From: Antedon mediterranea | Lineage: Eukaryota; Echinodermata; Crinoidea; Comatulida; Antedonidae | Direction of reading: 5' to 3' | DNA length: 64,000 nt | NCBI RefSeq assembly: GCF_964355755.1 | Contig: NC_092673.1 | Location: 16,251,001-16,315,000 of the forward strand | Shown: positions 11,376-21,148 of the stretch, piece by piece | Position numbering within the stretch: position 1 is the stretch's first letter | Layout of the letters: each line of letters begins with the position of its first letter | Made by a program: the position numbers and the translations under genes | Notes under the pieces: model-generated | Told to the model about the DNA's origin: nothing | What the model saw: the letters and a program-made list of their open reading frames with translations, nothing else | Database searches by the model: none

Positions 11376-11510
11376 ACGATAAAAGAAGAGCACAGTGAAA
11401 TTGGTGAGAAGCCTTTAATAACACCAGTAGATATACTATCTATGTATAAGGACATGAACATTACTGTAGCAGTATCACAACAGGAATGGAAAGTTCATGA
11501 GAAAAAAAAA
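11376..11510 (+). CDS. UPA-like exon 1, copy 1
   Basis: The acceptor TATTTCAG precedes 11376. The donor GTAGGA follows nine As. 135 nt, phase 0-0, 45 residues (TIKEEHSEIGEKPL... ending in EWKVHEKKK). Together with the exon at 12064 it gives about 92 residues in the position of the UPA domain, a beta-rich module that follows ZU5 in UNC5, PIDD and ankyrins. Assignment rests on position and weak pattern (a series of short beta-like stretches such as ITVAVS), so it is less sure than ZU5. The frame stays open through the donor up to a TGA at 11613-11615, so retained-intron or alternative 3-prime-end forms are possible. Confidence 0.6.
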
Positions 11511-12063
11511 GTAGGAATATCAATATTTTTAGTAGATTGGCATGGTAAAGAATTATGCATTAAACATGTTTTTGCAGGAATACCACATAACTTGAGAATT
11601 CATAATGATAATTGATCAATAAATAAAATCTCTATTGCTATCCATATATTTAGCATACTGGATCACGATACTGAGTTAAGATCTTTAACTCTGTCTACAC
11701 TGTCAAACTAGTTTGACAAAAAAAGTGTGATATATACAAATATGGTAGTGATATGCCCAAAAATGGTAGTGATATGACATCATCTTGTCCATATATAGGC
11801 ACATTTGTTAGACAGAGCTTTAGAATAAAAATGCTGTCTTTTGATTAGTCTCGTTGGAGGATGCACACTTTTTAATTGCAGTTAGCCATTTTTATATTTC
11901 TCATTGAGAGAAAAACTTTTTGAATGAAAGCATTATCATAACATATAACACATAACATTATAAACAAAATTATTTTAAAAAAATGTATTCACCAAAGCAA
12001 TCAATTTAACTACAGTGCCTTTGAGCTGTAACTTTTTATCTCCTGGCTCCTTTTTTCCCTTAG
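11511..12063 (+). other. Intron with short open extension of UPA exon 1
   Basis: The first 102 nt continue the frame of the preceding exon before a TGA at 11613-11615. The rest shows no feature except a short local repeat of ATGGTAGTGATATG near 11740-11780. Confidence 0.5.
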
Positions 12064-12205
12064 ACTGTCACTGCTGAATACCTATGGCGTGGAACACCAT
12101 TGCAGAATTTTCTTTTAAAAAGAGGTAATTCATTAGCAAATGTCCTAAAGGCAACAGTATCACTGTCACAAGAGTCAAATGATATTGATCCAGTGGAAGT
12201 GAATT
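12064..12205 (+). CDS. UPA-like exon 2, copy 1
   Basis: The acceptor TCCCTTAG precedes 12064; the donor is GTAAGT. 142 nt, entering in phase 0 and leaving in phase 1. Encodes 47 residues (TVTAEYLWRGTP..., then KATVSLSQ), suggesting paired beta strands as at the end of a UPA module. The leftover T joins the next linker exon (T+GT = Cys). Compared with copy 2 at 46310 it differs at three residues (Q/K, L/S, N/K) within a short span, more than the ZU5 exon does over 169 residues. Confidence 0.62.
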
Positions 12206-12649
12206 GTAAGTATTTAAAATGCAACAACAATTAAAGTCTAAATTTAGAATGATTGTAATAAATAAAATGTACTATTCAAATACGGTAATCAGACATTACC
12301 ATCCATGACAATAACCACCCATTATTGACTGTACCAATGTTAGAATATGAGGTGGAAACAATGTAGGTGTTGGCTTGTTTTTTATCTAGCACTACAATAC
12401 ACTTTGGTTACATTGCTAGTTCCTAAAACACCTTAATTCTTTCGCATATCAAGCAGAGGATTTTTATTTCGAATATCGGTTGGGTGTTTTTTTTTCTAAT
12501 TCTTACAGATTTTCTCATCTTAATTTTTTTATATTATTTAATTTCCAGTATAATATTACTAGTCAAGTTTTTCTATATATATATTCACTATATATAAATC
12601 TGGTTTCTTTTTTTATTGAAAAAATGATTAAATATTTTATTTGTTATAG
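12206..12649 (+). other. Intron, no feature seen
   Basis: AT-rich; ends in a TATATA run and a T-rich acceptor. Conserved at 46452-46884. No coding frame. Confidence 0.5.
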
Positions 12650-12679
12650 GTGATGTTGAGACATCAGGACCAAATCCAG
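12650..12679 (+). CDS. Mini linker exon L6 (GDVETS type), copy 1
   Basis: 30 nt, phase 1-1, acceptor TTGTTATAG and donor GTATGT. Encodes GDVETSGPNP. Copies lie at 30502 (GNVETSRPNL) and 46885 (GDVVTSRLNP). Three copies keep the splice sites and length, supporting a real micro-exon. It resembles a 2A peptide only superficially. Confidence 0.5.
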
Positions 12680-12714
12680 GTATGTTATATTAATTGTGGT
12701 AATGATTAAGTCTG

Positions 12715-12920
12715 TTTTCACTTTGACCAGAGAAAAGGCATAAGCCAATACGTCTGAGGCAGATACTAGATGCAAGGGCTGCCAGCAGTTCTGATTTTAA
12801 ATGCTTATGGGATCCCAACTCCCAGACGGTCTCCCATCCAAGCTCCAACCGGGTCCAACGTTGCTTAACTTTGGTGATCAGACAAGAAAACCAGTGTTTC
12901 AACATGATAAGGCCGTATCA
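12715..12920 (-). repeat. 5S rRNA-derived SINE, copy 1
   Basis: On the - strand the sequence GGATGGGAGACCGTCTGG (from about 12825-12842) is nearly the 5S rRNA box C. Upstream on that strand lie a box A-like AAAGTTAAGCAA and a TCTTGTCTGATCACC segment, in 5S order. A non-5S tail with CTGCTGGCAGCCC follows on the left. Copies lie at about 30570-30750 and 46945-47140. A 5S-headed SINE (SINE3-like) rather than a functional 5S gene, because the 5-prime end and several stem bases are altered. Confidence 0.72.
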
Positions 12921-13227
12921 TATCATGTAGTGCATGAACAAACAAAAAACAGACTACAATTTGTAGAATTTAATTCACCACCATTTCTATGGAAAATTAT
13001 ACAATAAAGAGTGCCCTTAAGCACCATTTTGTCTGGCACTATTAGCCATATTTTATCAACTTTACAGGTTATATTCCGACCAATGTGAATAGTTTTATGG
13101 TAAGCGCCGGCAGGCATCTATACCGCATTTTGCCAGCATGACTATGAAAATTTTTAGACCATGATACATTATAGCAAATATATTTACTGTAATTTTTAGC
13201 TAATTTGTTCATCCCATGCTGGTACAG

Positions 13228-13347
13228 GTGTTCCTCCCAGTACAGGTGTGTCTTCAGGTGCAGGTGTGTCTTCAGGTACAGGTGTGTCTTCAGGTACAGG
13301 TGTTCCTTCCAGTACAGGTGTGTATTCTGGTGCAGGTGTGTCTTCTT
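13228..13347 (+). CDS. Gly/Ser/Val repeat exon, copy 1
   Basis: An 18-bp repeat (like GGTGCAGGTGTGTCTTCA) occurs about six times and encodes GTGVSS-type repeats in the phase-1 frame used by neighbouring exons. Each unit contains TACAG or TGCAG followed by GTGTGT, so every unit can act as acceptor or donor and the exon limits are uncertain. The limits given use the first acceptor (GGTACAG) and a final donor (TT|GTACAG). The same repeat type occurs at 53969. Likely a flexible low-complexity linker. Confidence 0.4.
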
Positions 13348-13667
13348 GTACAGATAAACAAAATTTTCAAAACTTTCTTTTATTTAAAAGTCGAAGATAG
13401 CCAGGTCTCGGGTCCATTCTGTTGTCGTCACAGATTGATATCTTCATCAGTACTAATATGAATGGATGATTAGGTGGGAACACGAACGCTAGTTGATCAT
13501 ACCCAGTACCGTTTGATCGTACGATTAATCGGGAAACCTCCTCACGATATATATACTATATTCTATATAATAACATTAAAATGTTTACTTTTCTTGTCAC
13601 AGTTACATAGTAATATTTTTAGTTAATGGTTATAGTTACTCAATAATAGTATAATTGTTTGTTGCAG

Positions 13668-14183
13668 AAACAAGAAATCCATTGGAAGACAAGTTCAACA
13701 AGTTAAATTATGATCTCAGTGAAGTATTTATGAAGTATCAGAAAAGATATTATTTTTTGAGATGTTGTCTCTCTGAGCACATTGCATTACAGGTCCTTGG
13801 CAATAGAGATTGCATAGCAAATGATTATTTCAATGAACTCTCTGAGAAAGGATATATCAAACCAACTGATGTTGGTCTTTTGCTAAATATTGCAGAATTA
13901 TCAGAAATTCGGGAAGCTAGAAATGTTGTAGCACAGTATATGAGAGACAACAATGTTAAAAATACTGATAGACATAAGTTGTCCCCATATAGGAAAAGAT
14001 TGTGCAAGGCATTGACAGAGTTTAACCCAAATGAAATCAATAAGATTAATGCTTTTTATCAATTGGAATTATCAACCATTTGGGATGTTACATTTGAGTT
14101 AGAGAGCAACAACAAATTAGTAGATGAATCACAGAGAAAGGTTTTTGCCTACATTCTTGGACCAATTCCTAAGAAGATACTTG
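13668..14183 (+). CDS. Tandem death-effector-like exon (DED type A)
   Basis: 516 nt, acceptor GTTGCAG, donor GTATGT, phase 1-1, 171 full codons. Two death-fold repeats can be seen. Residues about 6-95 contain ELSEKGYIKPTDVGLLLNI, which fits helices 4-6 of a death effector domain (an x-L-x-x-x-G-x-I/L-P-x-D/N pattern). Residues about 102-172 have a similar helix spacing around LSTIWDVTFELESNNKL. DEDs bind other DEDs in caspase-8/FADD-like complexes. A CARD or other death-fold member is possible. It is much diverged from the DED exon at 52359, so the two units carry different effector modules. No catalytic domain follows in the window. Confidence 0.62.
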
Positions 14184-14488
14184 GTATGTACAATATTTTT
14201 TGTGTTATGTAAACATGCTCTAAAATAATTGTCTATAGAGTAGGTGTTGTTAATAAAAATATTAGTTTTTATGAAAAGATTTTGCTGGTGGCCTTTATTT
14301 TACACTGACAATCTGTATTGATAAGAAAATACTAAAAGTACAGTACATTTTCTCACATCAGATCAGACCATATGTTTTAGTATGTGGCTGCCTTGAATGA
14401 AAACTTCAAAACTATTGCAGAGAAATTCATTTTTAATGCTAATTTATTTTAAAAAAATAAACAACAGACAAAATAGCTAATAGTATTA
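14184..14488 (+). other. Intron or 3-prime flank, no feature seen
   Basis: AT-rich, no repeat or frame recognised. Precedes the TTAA-flanked element. Confidence 0.5.
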
Positions 14489-16262
14489 TTAAAGACACCT
14501 TCCCTACAATTTGTGACGTTTTGTAAAAATAATACATACATATTACTTTAAAAACATTAAACCAGGTCATTCCTTGTCGTAAATGTACGTTTTATGGTAA
14601 ATTATGATAAAAAGTGAGAAACAATGCACTACCTAAGTAGCTCGCGGCGATGACCTCTCGTGGACCACGGTCTTTAGGCCTAGCCTAGCTAGGCTTAGTT
14701 TTGTAGGCCTAGCTGGTAAACATCGGTAACGTACGAACATCGTACGCTAGCTATATACCTAGCCTGACGTTGTATAGTTAAAGCATTAATTGTCTTTCTA
14801 TTTTTGCCACATAGACCAGGCGCCCGGAAGATTTATTCATGTGAAATGATACAAAAGGTTTGATGATGTAGTTAGGTGCGTATTAGGGTGAGATGCAATA
14901 TTCTTCATTGCTGCCGGGTCACAGCCTGTACAATGGGCCTGTGGGGATCATAACATAGGGGGGTAAAAATGCATTTATTCATGTTAAGCGATACAAGGAT
15001 AAACTTTTTTGGATATCATTCGCAGTGGGCTACTAATGATTACATCACCAATAACAGCAACTTTATCCTGTACGGGGCGCCAACGGGGGCGCCAAACAGC
15101 AACATTTTAGGGCCACGCCCAAATGGGTTTATTCATGTGAAGCGATACAAGGTTGAATCTTTATTTAATGGCAGCAGTACATATTGGGGATGACAAAAAC
15201 ACCAATGACAGCAACTTTATCCTGTACATAAGCTCAGACAGCAGCCCTAAAGGTCCGCAGTTTCCCCCTATTCGGCTATATACTCGGCGCGTATGTCGTC
15301 TTATGGCGTTCAGCTGAGTTAGAAATACGTGATACGGACTCGGACTGACAATAAATGCACAGTAGAATGATAAAACAATAAATAAAGAGAGCAGTTGTTT
15401 GCTGTACCAAATCATCAAACATCAAACTCTTAGGAACTCGCCCAAAATGGGTTTATCCATGAAGTATGAATCATTAAAAAAAAAATGTTGTTTTTTTCAC
15501 TTTATCCGGTACACAGCAGCTCAAATGCCCGAGGCTCCATTCGTGATCAACAATGTCGATAATACAAACACATTCACGATAACGAGTGACTTTTATTTTA
15601 AAATTTAAATATATTATTATATTATTTTGGAATAATAAATAACACCAACAAAAACACTTAAAATAACCAACAGCAGATTTGTATTTTAGGGTAACATTTT
15701 GAACAATCAATTTTATATAAAAATCAATATTTCGATCAAAATAATATAATTTAAAAATATTTTTCAGATAAACTAAATAATTACACTCATAATGATCGAT
15801 ACCGGTACCTATTATTGTACATTATTATTATAACTCGATTTAAATATTGTTTTAATTACACACTAGACACTATAGTGATATGTCTATATGAAAAGAGGCA
15901 ACGAAATTTAAATTTGCAACATTTTTTAACATAACATAACATAATAGTAGAGTAAAGAATAGTTTGAATTCAACATAATCACTTGGAGAATTGGTAAGGT
16001 ATAGATTAGACTATCGATTGCACACTATTACTGTATTTTAAACTCAATTTAAATTAAAAAAAGTAACCGTTTTCATGTGAATTAGACTGATAAAAACCAA
16101 AAAAAAACTTAATCTGCCAACATTTTAAGCATCGTTACTTGTCCATAATGAATTGACTACTGTATTTTTTGACAACTGGAAAAAAGAAATTCAAGAAGAT
16201 CACCTGTTCGTCATTTCCACCATGTGAAATCACAATCACACAGCATCTGTTGAGGGCAAATT

Positions 16263-16595
16263 ATGTATCTATTATGTGGATACACGCTCATACTTTTCAG
16301 CCAACACAAAACTTACAGTGACCCATTAAACTATGGATGGGTTGATAATGGTGATGGAAGGCATGTACCTAAATGGTTTAATGGAAATGCTCTACCAGAT
16401 ACGTTGACTAGTGATCCACACTCGGAACAAAGTGCTGAATCAAACACAGTTCTTGACGATACTGATCCAAGAATATTGGAACAAAGTGATGATGAAGAAC
16501 TTGAAATAATAGATTTTGAAGCTGAAATCGATGATGACCAACCTTGGAGTCACGTGATGACAGTGAAAGTGACTGTGATGATGACGAATAGATAA
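16263..16595 (+). CDS. Small open frame in the foldback element, possibly a transposon protein C-terminus
   Basis: 110 residues. After a hydrophobic start the sequence reads DPLNYGWVDNGDGRHVPKWF, then NGNALPDTL and a very acidic tail. The Gly-Trp...Trp-Phe-x-Gly-x-x-Leu-Pro pattern resembles C-terminal tails I associate with mobile-element proteins, but I cannot name a family. The real start could be at a splice acceptor (TTTTCAG near 16300). Likely a fragment captured in a non-autonomous element. Confidence 0.3.
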   Translation: MYLLCGYTLILFSQHKTYSDPLNYGWVDNGDGRHVPKWFNGNALPDTLTSDPHSEQSAESNTVLDDTDPRILEQSDDEELEIIDFEAEIDDDQPWSHVMTVKVTVMMTNR

Positions 16596-16779
16596 ACTCA
16601 AAAGATTTTAAAAAGAAAATCCAATAGCCCCTATTGGTTTTATTATATCGTGTATTCTGTTTAGCTAGTAACAATGGAATATGATGAATGTATTCAGTTA
16701 TTTAATGCATACAGCCAGTAACCTCAATGTCTTTGCTCAATTGTGCTTATACAGTGTATTCGACCTGGGTTCAGTTAGA

Positions 16780-17660
16780 GAAAAATAATGTGCAATAATC
16801 AATACAGTAGTCGATTCATTGTTGATAAGTAACGATATTTAATTGTGTCCAGTATTATTAATGTTGAGTTTTATCAGATATCACTTTCTTATGTTAGTTA
16901 GTAAAATAATGTGCAATAATCAATACATTAGTCGATCCATTGTGGATAAGTAACGATATTTAATTTGGTTCACTATTATTAATATTAATTAATGTTGCCT
17001 TTTATCAGATATCACTGTATAATGTTAGTACAGTAACAATTTTAAATTTGAATTGGACAGTTATAGTAAAATAATGTGCAATAATCGATACAGTAGTCGA
17101 TCCATTATGGATAAGTACCGATATTTAATTTGGTTCTGAGTATGTTGCATTTTATCAGATATCACTGTCTAATGTTAGTATAGTAACAATTTTAAATTTG
17201 ACTAGGGCAGTTATAGTAAAATAATGTACAGTAATCAATACAGTAGTCGATCCATTATGGATAAGTAACGATATTTAATTCGATTCAGTTTTTTGCATTT
17301 TATCAGATATCACTTTCTTATGTTAGTTAGGAAATAATGTGCAATAATCAATACAGTAGTCGATCCATTGTGGATAAGTAACGATATTTAATTCGATTCA
17401 GTTTGTTGCATTTTATCAGATATCACTTTCTTATGTTAGTTAGTAAATAATGTGCAATAATCAATACAGTAGTCGATCCATTGTGGATAAGTAACGATAT
17501 TTAATTTGGTTCAGTATTATTAATATTAATTAATGTTGCCTTTTATCAGATATCACTGTCTAATGTTAGTACAGTAACAATTAAAAGTTTGACTTTGGTT
17601 CAGTTAAAGTAAAACAATGTGCAGTAATCGATACAGTAGTCGATCCATTATGGACAAGTA
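16780..17660 (+). repeat. Satellite of about 110-170 bp units inside the foldback element
   Basis: About seven variable-length units, each with AATAATGTGCAATAATC, CAGTAGTCGATCCATT, GGATAAGTAACGATATTTAA and TTTTATCAGATATCACT. The outermost unit merges into the right arm and a related piece lies at the inner end of the left arm (about 16130-16165), so the array probably grew from arm sequence. Confidence 0.8.
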
Positions 17661-19291
17661 ACGATGTTTAAAATGTTGGCAGATTAAGTTATTTGTTGGT
17701 TTTTATCAGTCTAATTCACATGAAAACGGTTACTTTTTAAAAATTTAAATTGAGTTAAAAATACAGTAATAGTGTGCAATCGATAGTCTAATCTATACCT
17801 TACCAATTCTCTAAGTGATTATGTTGAATTCGAACTATTATTTACTTTACTATTATGTTATGTTATGTTAAAAAATGTTGCAAATTTAGATTTCGTTGCC
17901 TTTTTTTATATACACATATCACTAAGTGTCTAATTAAAACAATATTTAAATCGAGTTATAATAATAATGTACAATAATCGGTACCGGTGTCGATCATTAT
18001 GAGTGTAATTATTTAGTTATCTGAAAAATATTCTTAAATTATATTATTTTGATCGAAATAATGATTTTGATATAATATTGATTGTTCAGAATGTTACCCT
18101 AAAATACAAATCTGCTGTTGGTTATTTTAAGTGTTTTTGTTGGTGTTATTTATTATTCCAAAATAAAGATATATTTCAATTATAAAATAAAAGATCGTGA
18201 ATGTGTGGGCATTTGAGCTGCTGTGTACCGGATAAAGTGAAAAAAAACATTTTTTCAAAAATGATTACACACTTCATGGATAAACCCATTTTGGGCGAGT
18301 TCCTAAGAGTTTGATGTTTGATGATTTGGCACAGGAAACAACTGCTCTCTTTATTTATTGTTTTAGCATTCTACTGTGCCGAGTCCGTATTTCTAACTCA
18401 GCTGAACGCCATTAGACGACATACGCGCCGAGTATATAGCCGAATAGGGGGAAACTGCGGACCTTTAGGGCTGCTGTCTGAGCTTATGTACAGGATAAAG
18501 TTGCTGTCATTGGTGTTTTTGTCATCCTCAATATATACTACTGCCATTAAAAAAAGATTCAACCTTGTATTGCTTCACATGAATAAACCCATTTGGGCGT
18601 GGCCCTAAAATGTTGCTGTTTGGCGCCCCGTACAGGATAAAGTTGCTGTCATTGGTGATGTAATCATTAGTAGTCCACTGCGAATGATATCCAAAAAAGT
18701 TTATCCTTGTATCGCTTCACATAAATAAATGCATTTTTACCCCCCTATGTTATGATCCCCACAGGCCCTATGTACAGGCTGTAACCCGGCAGCAATGTCA
18801 AATATTGTTTCTCGCCCTAATACGCACCTAACTACGTCATCAAACCTTTTGTATCTTTTCACATGAATAAATCTTCCGGGCGCCCGGTCTAACACTCCGT
18901 TGATACAAATTGAGGAAAACTCGGTATTTTCGCTGAAAAGTTAGGAGTCTTCCATTTGTTTTGGCCTCACGATCGATCGAAAAGTGGGTGAATTACATAC
19001 GAAAAACAAAAATATCAATCCGCGCGCAATGCATTTTGCGATTTATAGCGGGCCGCTATAATTAATAGAATCGGCTTATTTTTCACATTTTTAATCATTT
19101 AAAGACGAAAAAAGTTATCGCAATAGGACCATATAGTATTAACATTAAATATAGTTTGAGATCTTAAATTAGATCTAAAAAATGTAGGGAAGGTGTCTTT
19201 AATGTCACCAAGTTGATTTAATGATAGATGATACCACACATACTGACATGAAATTATTAAAATATTAAAAAAAAATCGTATCTCTTCACAG

Positions 19292-19336
19292 ATGAGCAAG
19301 ACGATACAGCGACTACTACACAAGCCAGTGAACAAG
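19292..19336 (+). CDS. Linker exon L1 (DEQDD type), copy 1
   Basis: 45 nt, phase 1-1, acceptor TCTTCACAG, donor GTATGA. Encodes DEQDDTATTTQASEQ. A diverged copy at 31905 keeps length, frame and splice sites. Acidic, Thr/Gln-rich spacer of unknown role. Confidence 0.5.
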
Positions 19337-19367
19337 GTATGATCCATTGATGATACAGTCAAGTGTA

Positions 19368-21148
19368 TCTATATATAAATTTACGTAAGGGCAAAATTAG
19401 GTAAATCGCGCGTTATTTCTAGAATGTTTACTCGATGGTATATAAAGTTGGTTCGTACTTTCGGTAATGATTTTAACCACCTGATGTAACCCTGTTTACT
19501 AATTAAATTGAGTTCGATAATTAGTTATTGACGATTAAAACGAATTTAGGTTCCACGATTTGCCCCAAATAGGGGTGTTTTTCGATCGTGGTATACACTG
19601 TCTAATGGATGTCCGTCTTGAAAAATACGAGGATGCTTCGCATTTTCCTATCTCCTCCTACGATAATTGTTTTTAATGGCTGAAAACCGGTTGAACAGCT
19701 CGAGTACAGCATCATAATGTTGAAGACAGGCCGATTTTCTTTAAAAAAATACTATTTTGATAGATTTAATATACGTTTATATAAATGTATTGATTTGCGA
19801 TGAATGGAACATTCCAATCTCTGTTCCACAAGTGTCTATTCCCTCAGGCGTCGTAAAGGCAAGTACTGTATACTCATAACAGAAAAAATTCGATCCATTT
19901 TTTTTTTCAATCTGTGCTGCAGAGGTTGGATATACATTTTTTTAAACGGATAATGAGCTAGCGTTTTCACTCGCCGTATATTATGTACAAATCGTTATTA
20001 TTGCAGTTAATTCACCCTTCCCTCACTGGCATGAGTAGCGTTGTAAAACCAGTAGAGGATAGGCCTACGGTACATCACATGCCCTAAACGCAGAACAACT
20101 TTGGTGGGTAGGGTAGGAACCAACTTAAGTATGAATTGGCTCTAAGAAACAATTGAAAACCATTAGGCCTACTAATTAAGTTGAGTTAGATAATTTAATA
20201 TTTATTGACGATTAAATCGAATTTATGATTTTCCCCGAATAGAGGTGGTTTTCACAAATTGTATAATAATAATAATAATAGGATTTTTATAGCGCACATA
20301 CCAATCAAGAGTGCTCAAGGCACATATAAACATATACACGTCGTAGTGATGTATCGTTACATGTACTGTACTATTTCAATCGACTAGGACGGTGATAGTT
20401 TCAACAAAGTATTACATCGCAATGTTTTACTGTGTTTAGTGGTATATTATTTGTAAAACATGAAAACAATAATAATAATAATAACTGGTACTTGATATAG
20501 CGCATTATGCTGAAAGCCCTCAATGCGCTTTACAAAGACAGAACAAATTTAGAAAATTACAAATTAAAAAGGTGGGTTTTGAGGAGAGATTGGAAGACAC
20601 TGCACTGGTGGAAGTAGCCTGACGGATTTCTATAGGCAACACATTCCATAGAGAAACGGATGTCGAAGAAAATGAACGATTTCCATAAAACTTAGTAGAT
20701 GGAAGGATGAATTAATATATGGGCAAGAAGAGACTCAGATCTAGATCTCAGAGACCGCTTAGGAACATAAGGTTGAATAAGTTCAATTAATATTTCGTTA
20801 CTAAATGAATAAAGAATATATTTAAAAATTGTTCCTCTTTGCACCCATCCTCTTCCCCATCCCTCAACCCTAATGTTTCATACAAAGCACAAATTAAGTT
20901 TGTTTAAATTTGACTTAAGCAATTGGTCTCATTTTGTGACAGTTTCTCTTTCGGAAGTAATTCCCAGTGTGCTAATTTTAGTTGAGTACATAAATCACAG
21001 TGTCTATTTATTCGTTCCTGTAAACGACATGTATTATTGTCCTGCGGTACGTACATTTGAAATCGCCAGTTTTTTAACGCTGACATTATTATGTATTCGA
21101 GAACCATCTGTGGGCACGACCTAGATGGTACGCGAGCGTACAATCTAG
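19368..21148 (+). mobile_element. Helitron-like non-autonomous element (longest copy)
   Basis: Starts A|TCTATATATAA and ends with a hairpin (AGATGGTACGC with GCGTACAATCT) and CTAG|T: the TC start, CTRR end and A/T target expected of Helitrons. Related over both ends to 27859-29191 and 38429-39761. It carries extra internal sequence at about 20260-20790. No Rep/helicase is encoded. The frames at 20873-21124 (+) and 20904-21173 (-) lie in non-coding element sequence. Confidence 0.6.
20260..20790. repeat. Interspersed repeat insert with (AAT)n and GCGC hairpins
   Basis: Two (AATAATAAT) runs (about 20264-20280 and 20467-20483) are each followed by TATAGCGCA...CTCAA(G/T)GC(A/G)C. The second forms a GCGCATT/AATGCGC hairpin before CTTTACA. 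A segment with GGTGGGTTTTGAGGAGAG and CATTCCATAGAG follows. This looks like a separate repeat family nested in the Helitron-like element. Family not named. Confidence 0.45.

Larger units (their letters stand above)
1..13131. repeat. Segmental duplication X, copy 1 (interrupted by LTR element)
   Basis: Matches 40936-48008 nearly base for base over long stretches. The first bases align at 1 and 40936, the ZU5 exons are offset by exactly 34235 bp, and homology fades near 13131/48008. This copy carries an LTR element at 3035-9167 that the other lacks. It also lacks about 300 bp present at 41100-41405. Outside the exons listed separately, the non-coding parts (1-1803, 2357-3029, 9173-9517) show no gene. 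A direct repeat of about 70 bp occurs at 603-672 and 1458-1527. Confidence 0.9.
14814..18889. mobile_element. Foldback element with inverted arms of about 1.3 kb
   Basis: The left arm (14814 to about 16172) and right arm (about 17625 to 18889) are long imperfect inverted repeats. They start GACC(A/G)GGCGCCCGGAAG and share the whole order of segments, including GGCGCC blocks and the TTCGGCTATATACTCGG segment. TA flanks both ends (14812-14813, 18890-18891), which may be the target duplication. The centre holds an open frame at 16263-16595 and a satellite at 16780-17660. No transposase core is seen. Short frames at 15161-15418 (-) and 18318-18608 (+) are the same arm sequence read from each side. 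Confidence 0.75.
14489..19202. mobile_element. TTAA-flanked TIR element containing a nested foldback element
   Basis: AGACACCTTCCCTACA at 14493-14508 is exactly complementary to TGTAGGGAAGGTGTCT at 19183-19198. Both ends are flanked by TTAA (14489-14492, 19199-19202), the target duplication used by piggyBac- and Kolobok-type transposons. The outer element's own sequence is 14509-14811 and 18892-19182, with no transposase; the middle is a second element (14814-18889). So this is a non-autonomous element hit by another. Confidence 0.7.

Noticed and set aside
12650-12679. GDVETSGPNPG as a 2A ribosome-skipping peptide
   Set aside because: The 2A consensus needs D-V/I-E-x-N-P-G-P. Here three extra residues separate DVE from NPG and the final Pro is not encoded by the exon. 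The copies at 30502 and 46885 are even further from it.
12815-12920. Functional 5S rRNA gene
   Set aside because: Several conserved stem bases differ, the 5-prime end is missing, and non-5S sequence is fused downstream in all three copies.
13216-13461. Frame rich in LVQVCLQVQ repeats
   Set aside because: An off-frame reading of the 18-bp repeat. The phase-1 frame giving GTGVSS is the one compatible with neighbouring exons.
15161-15418. Conserved 85-96 residue frame in both foldback arms (also 18318-18608)
   Set aside because: The agreement only reflects that the arms are inverted copies. The N-termini differ and there is no codon-type conservation or known domain.
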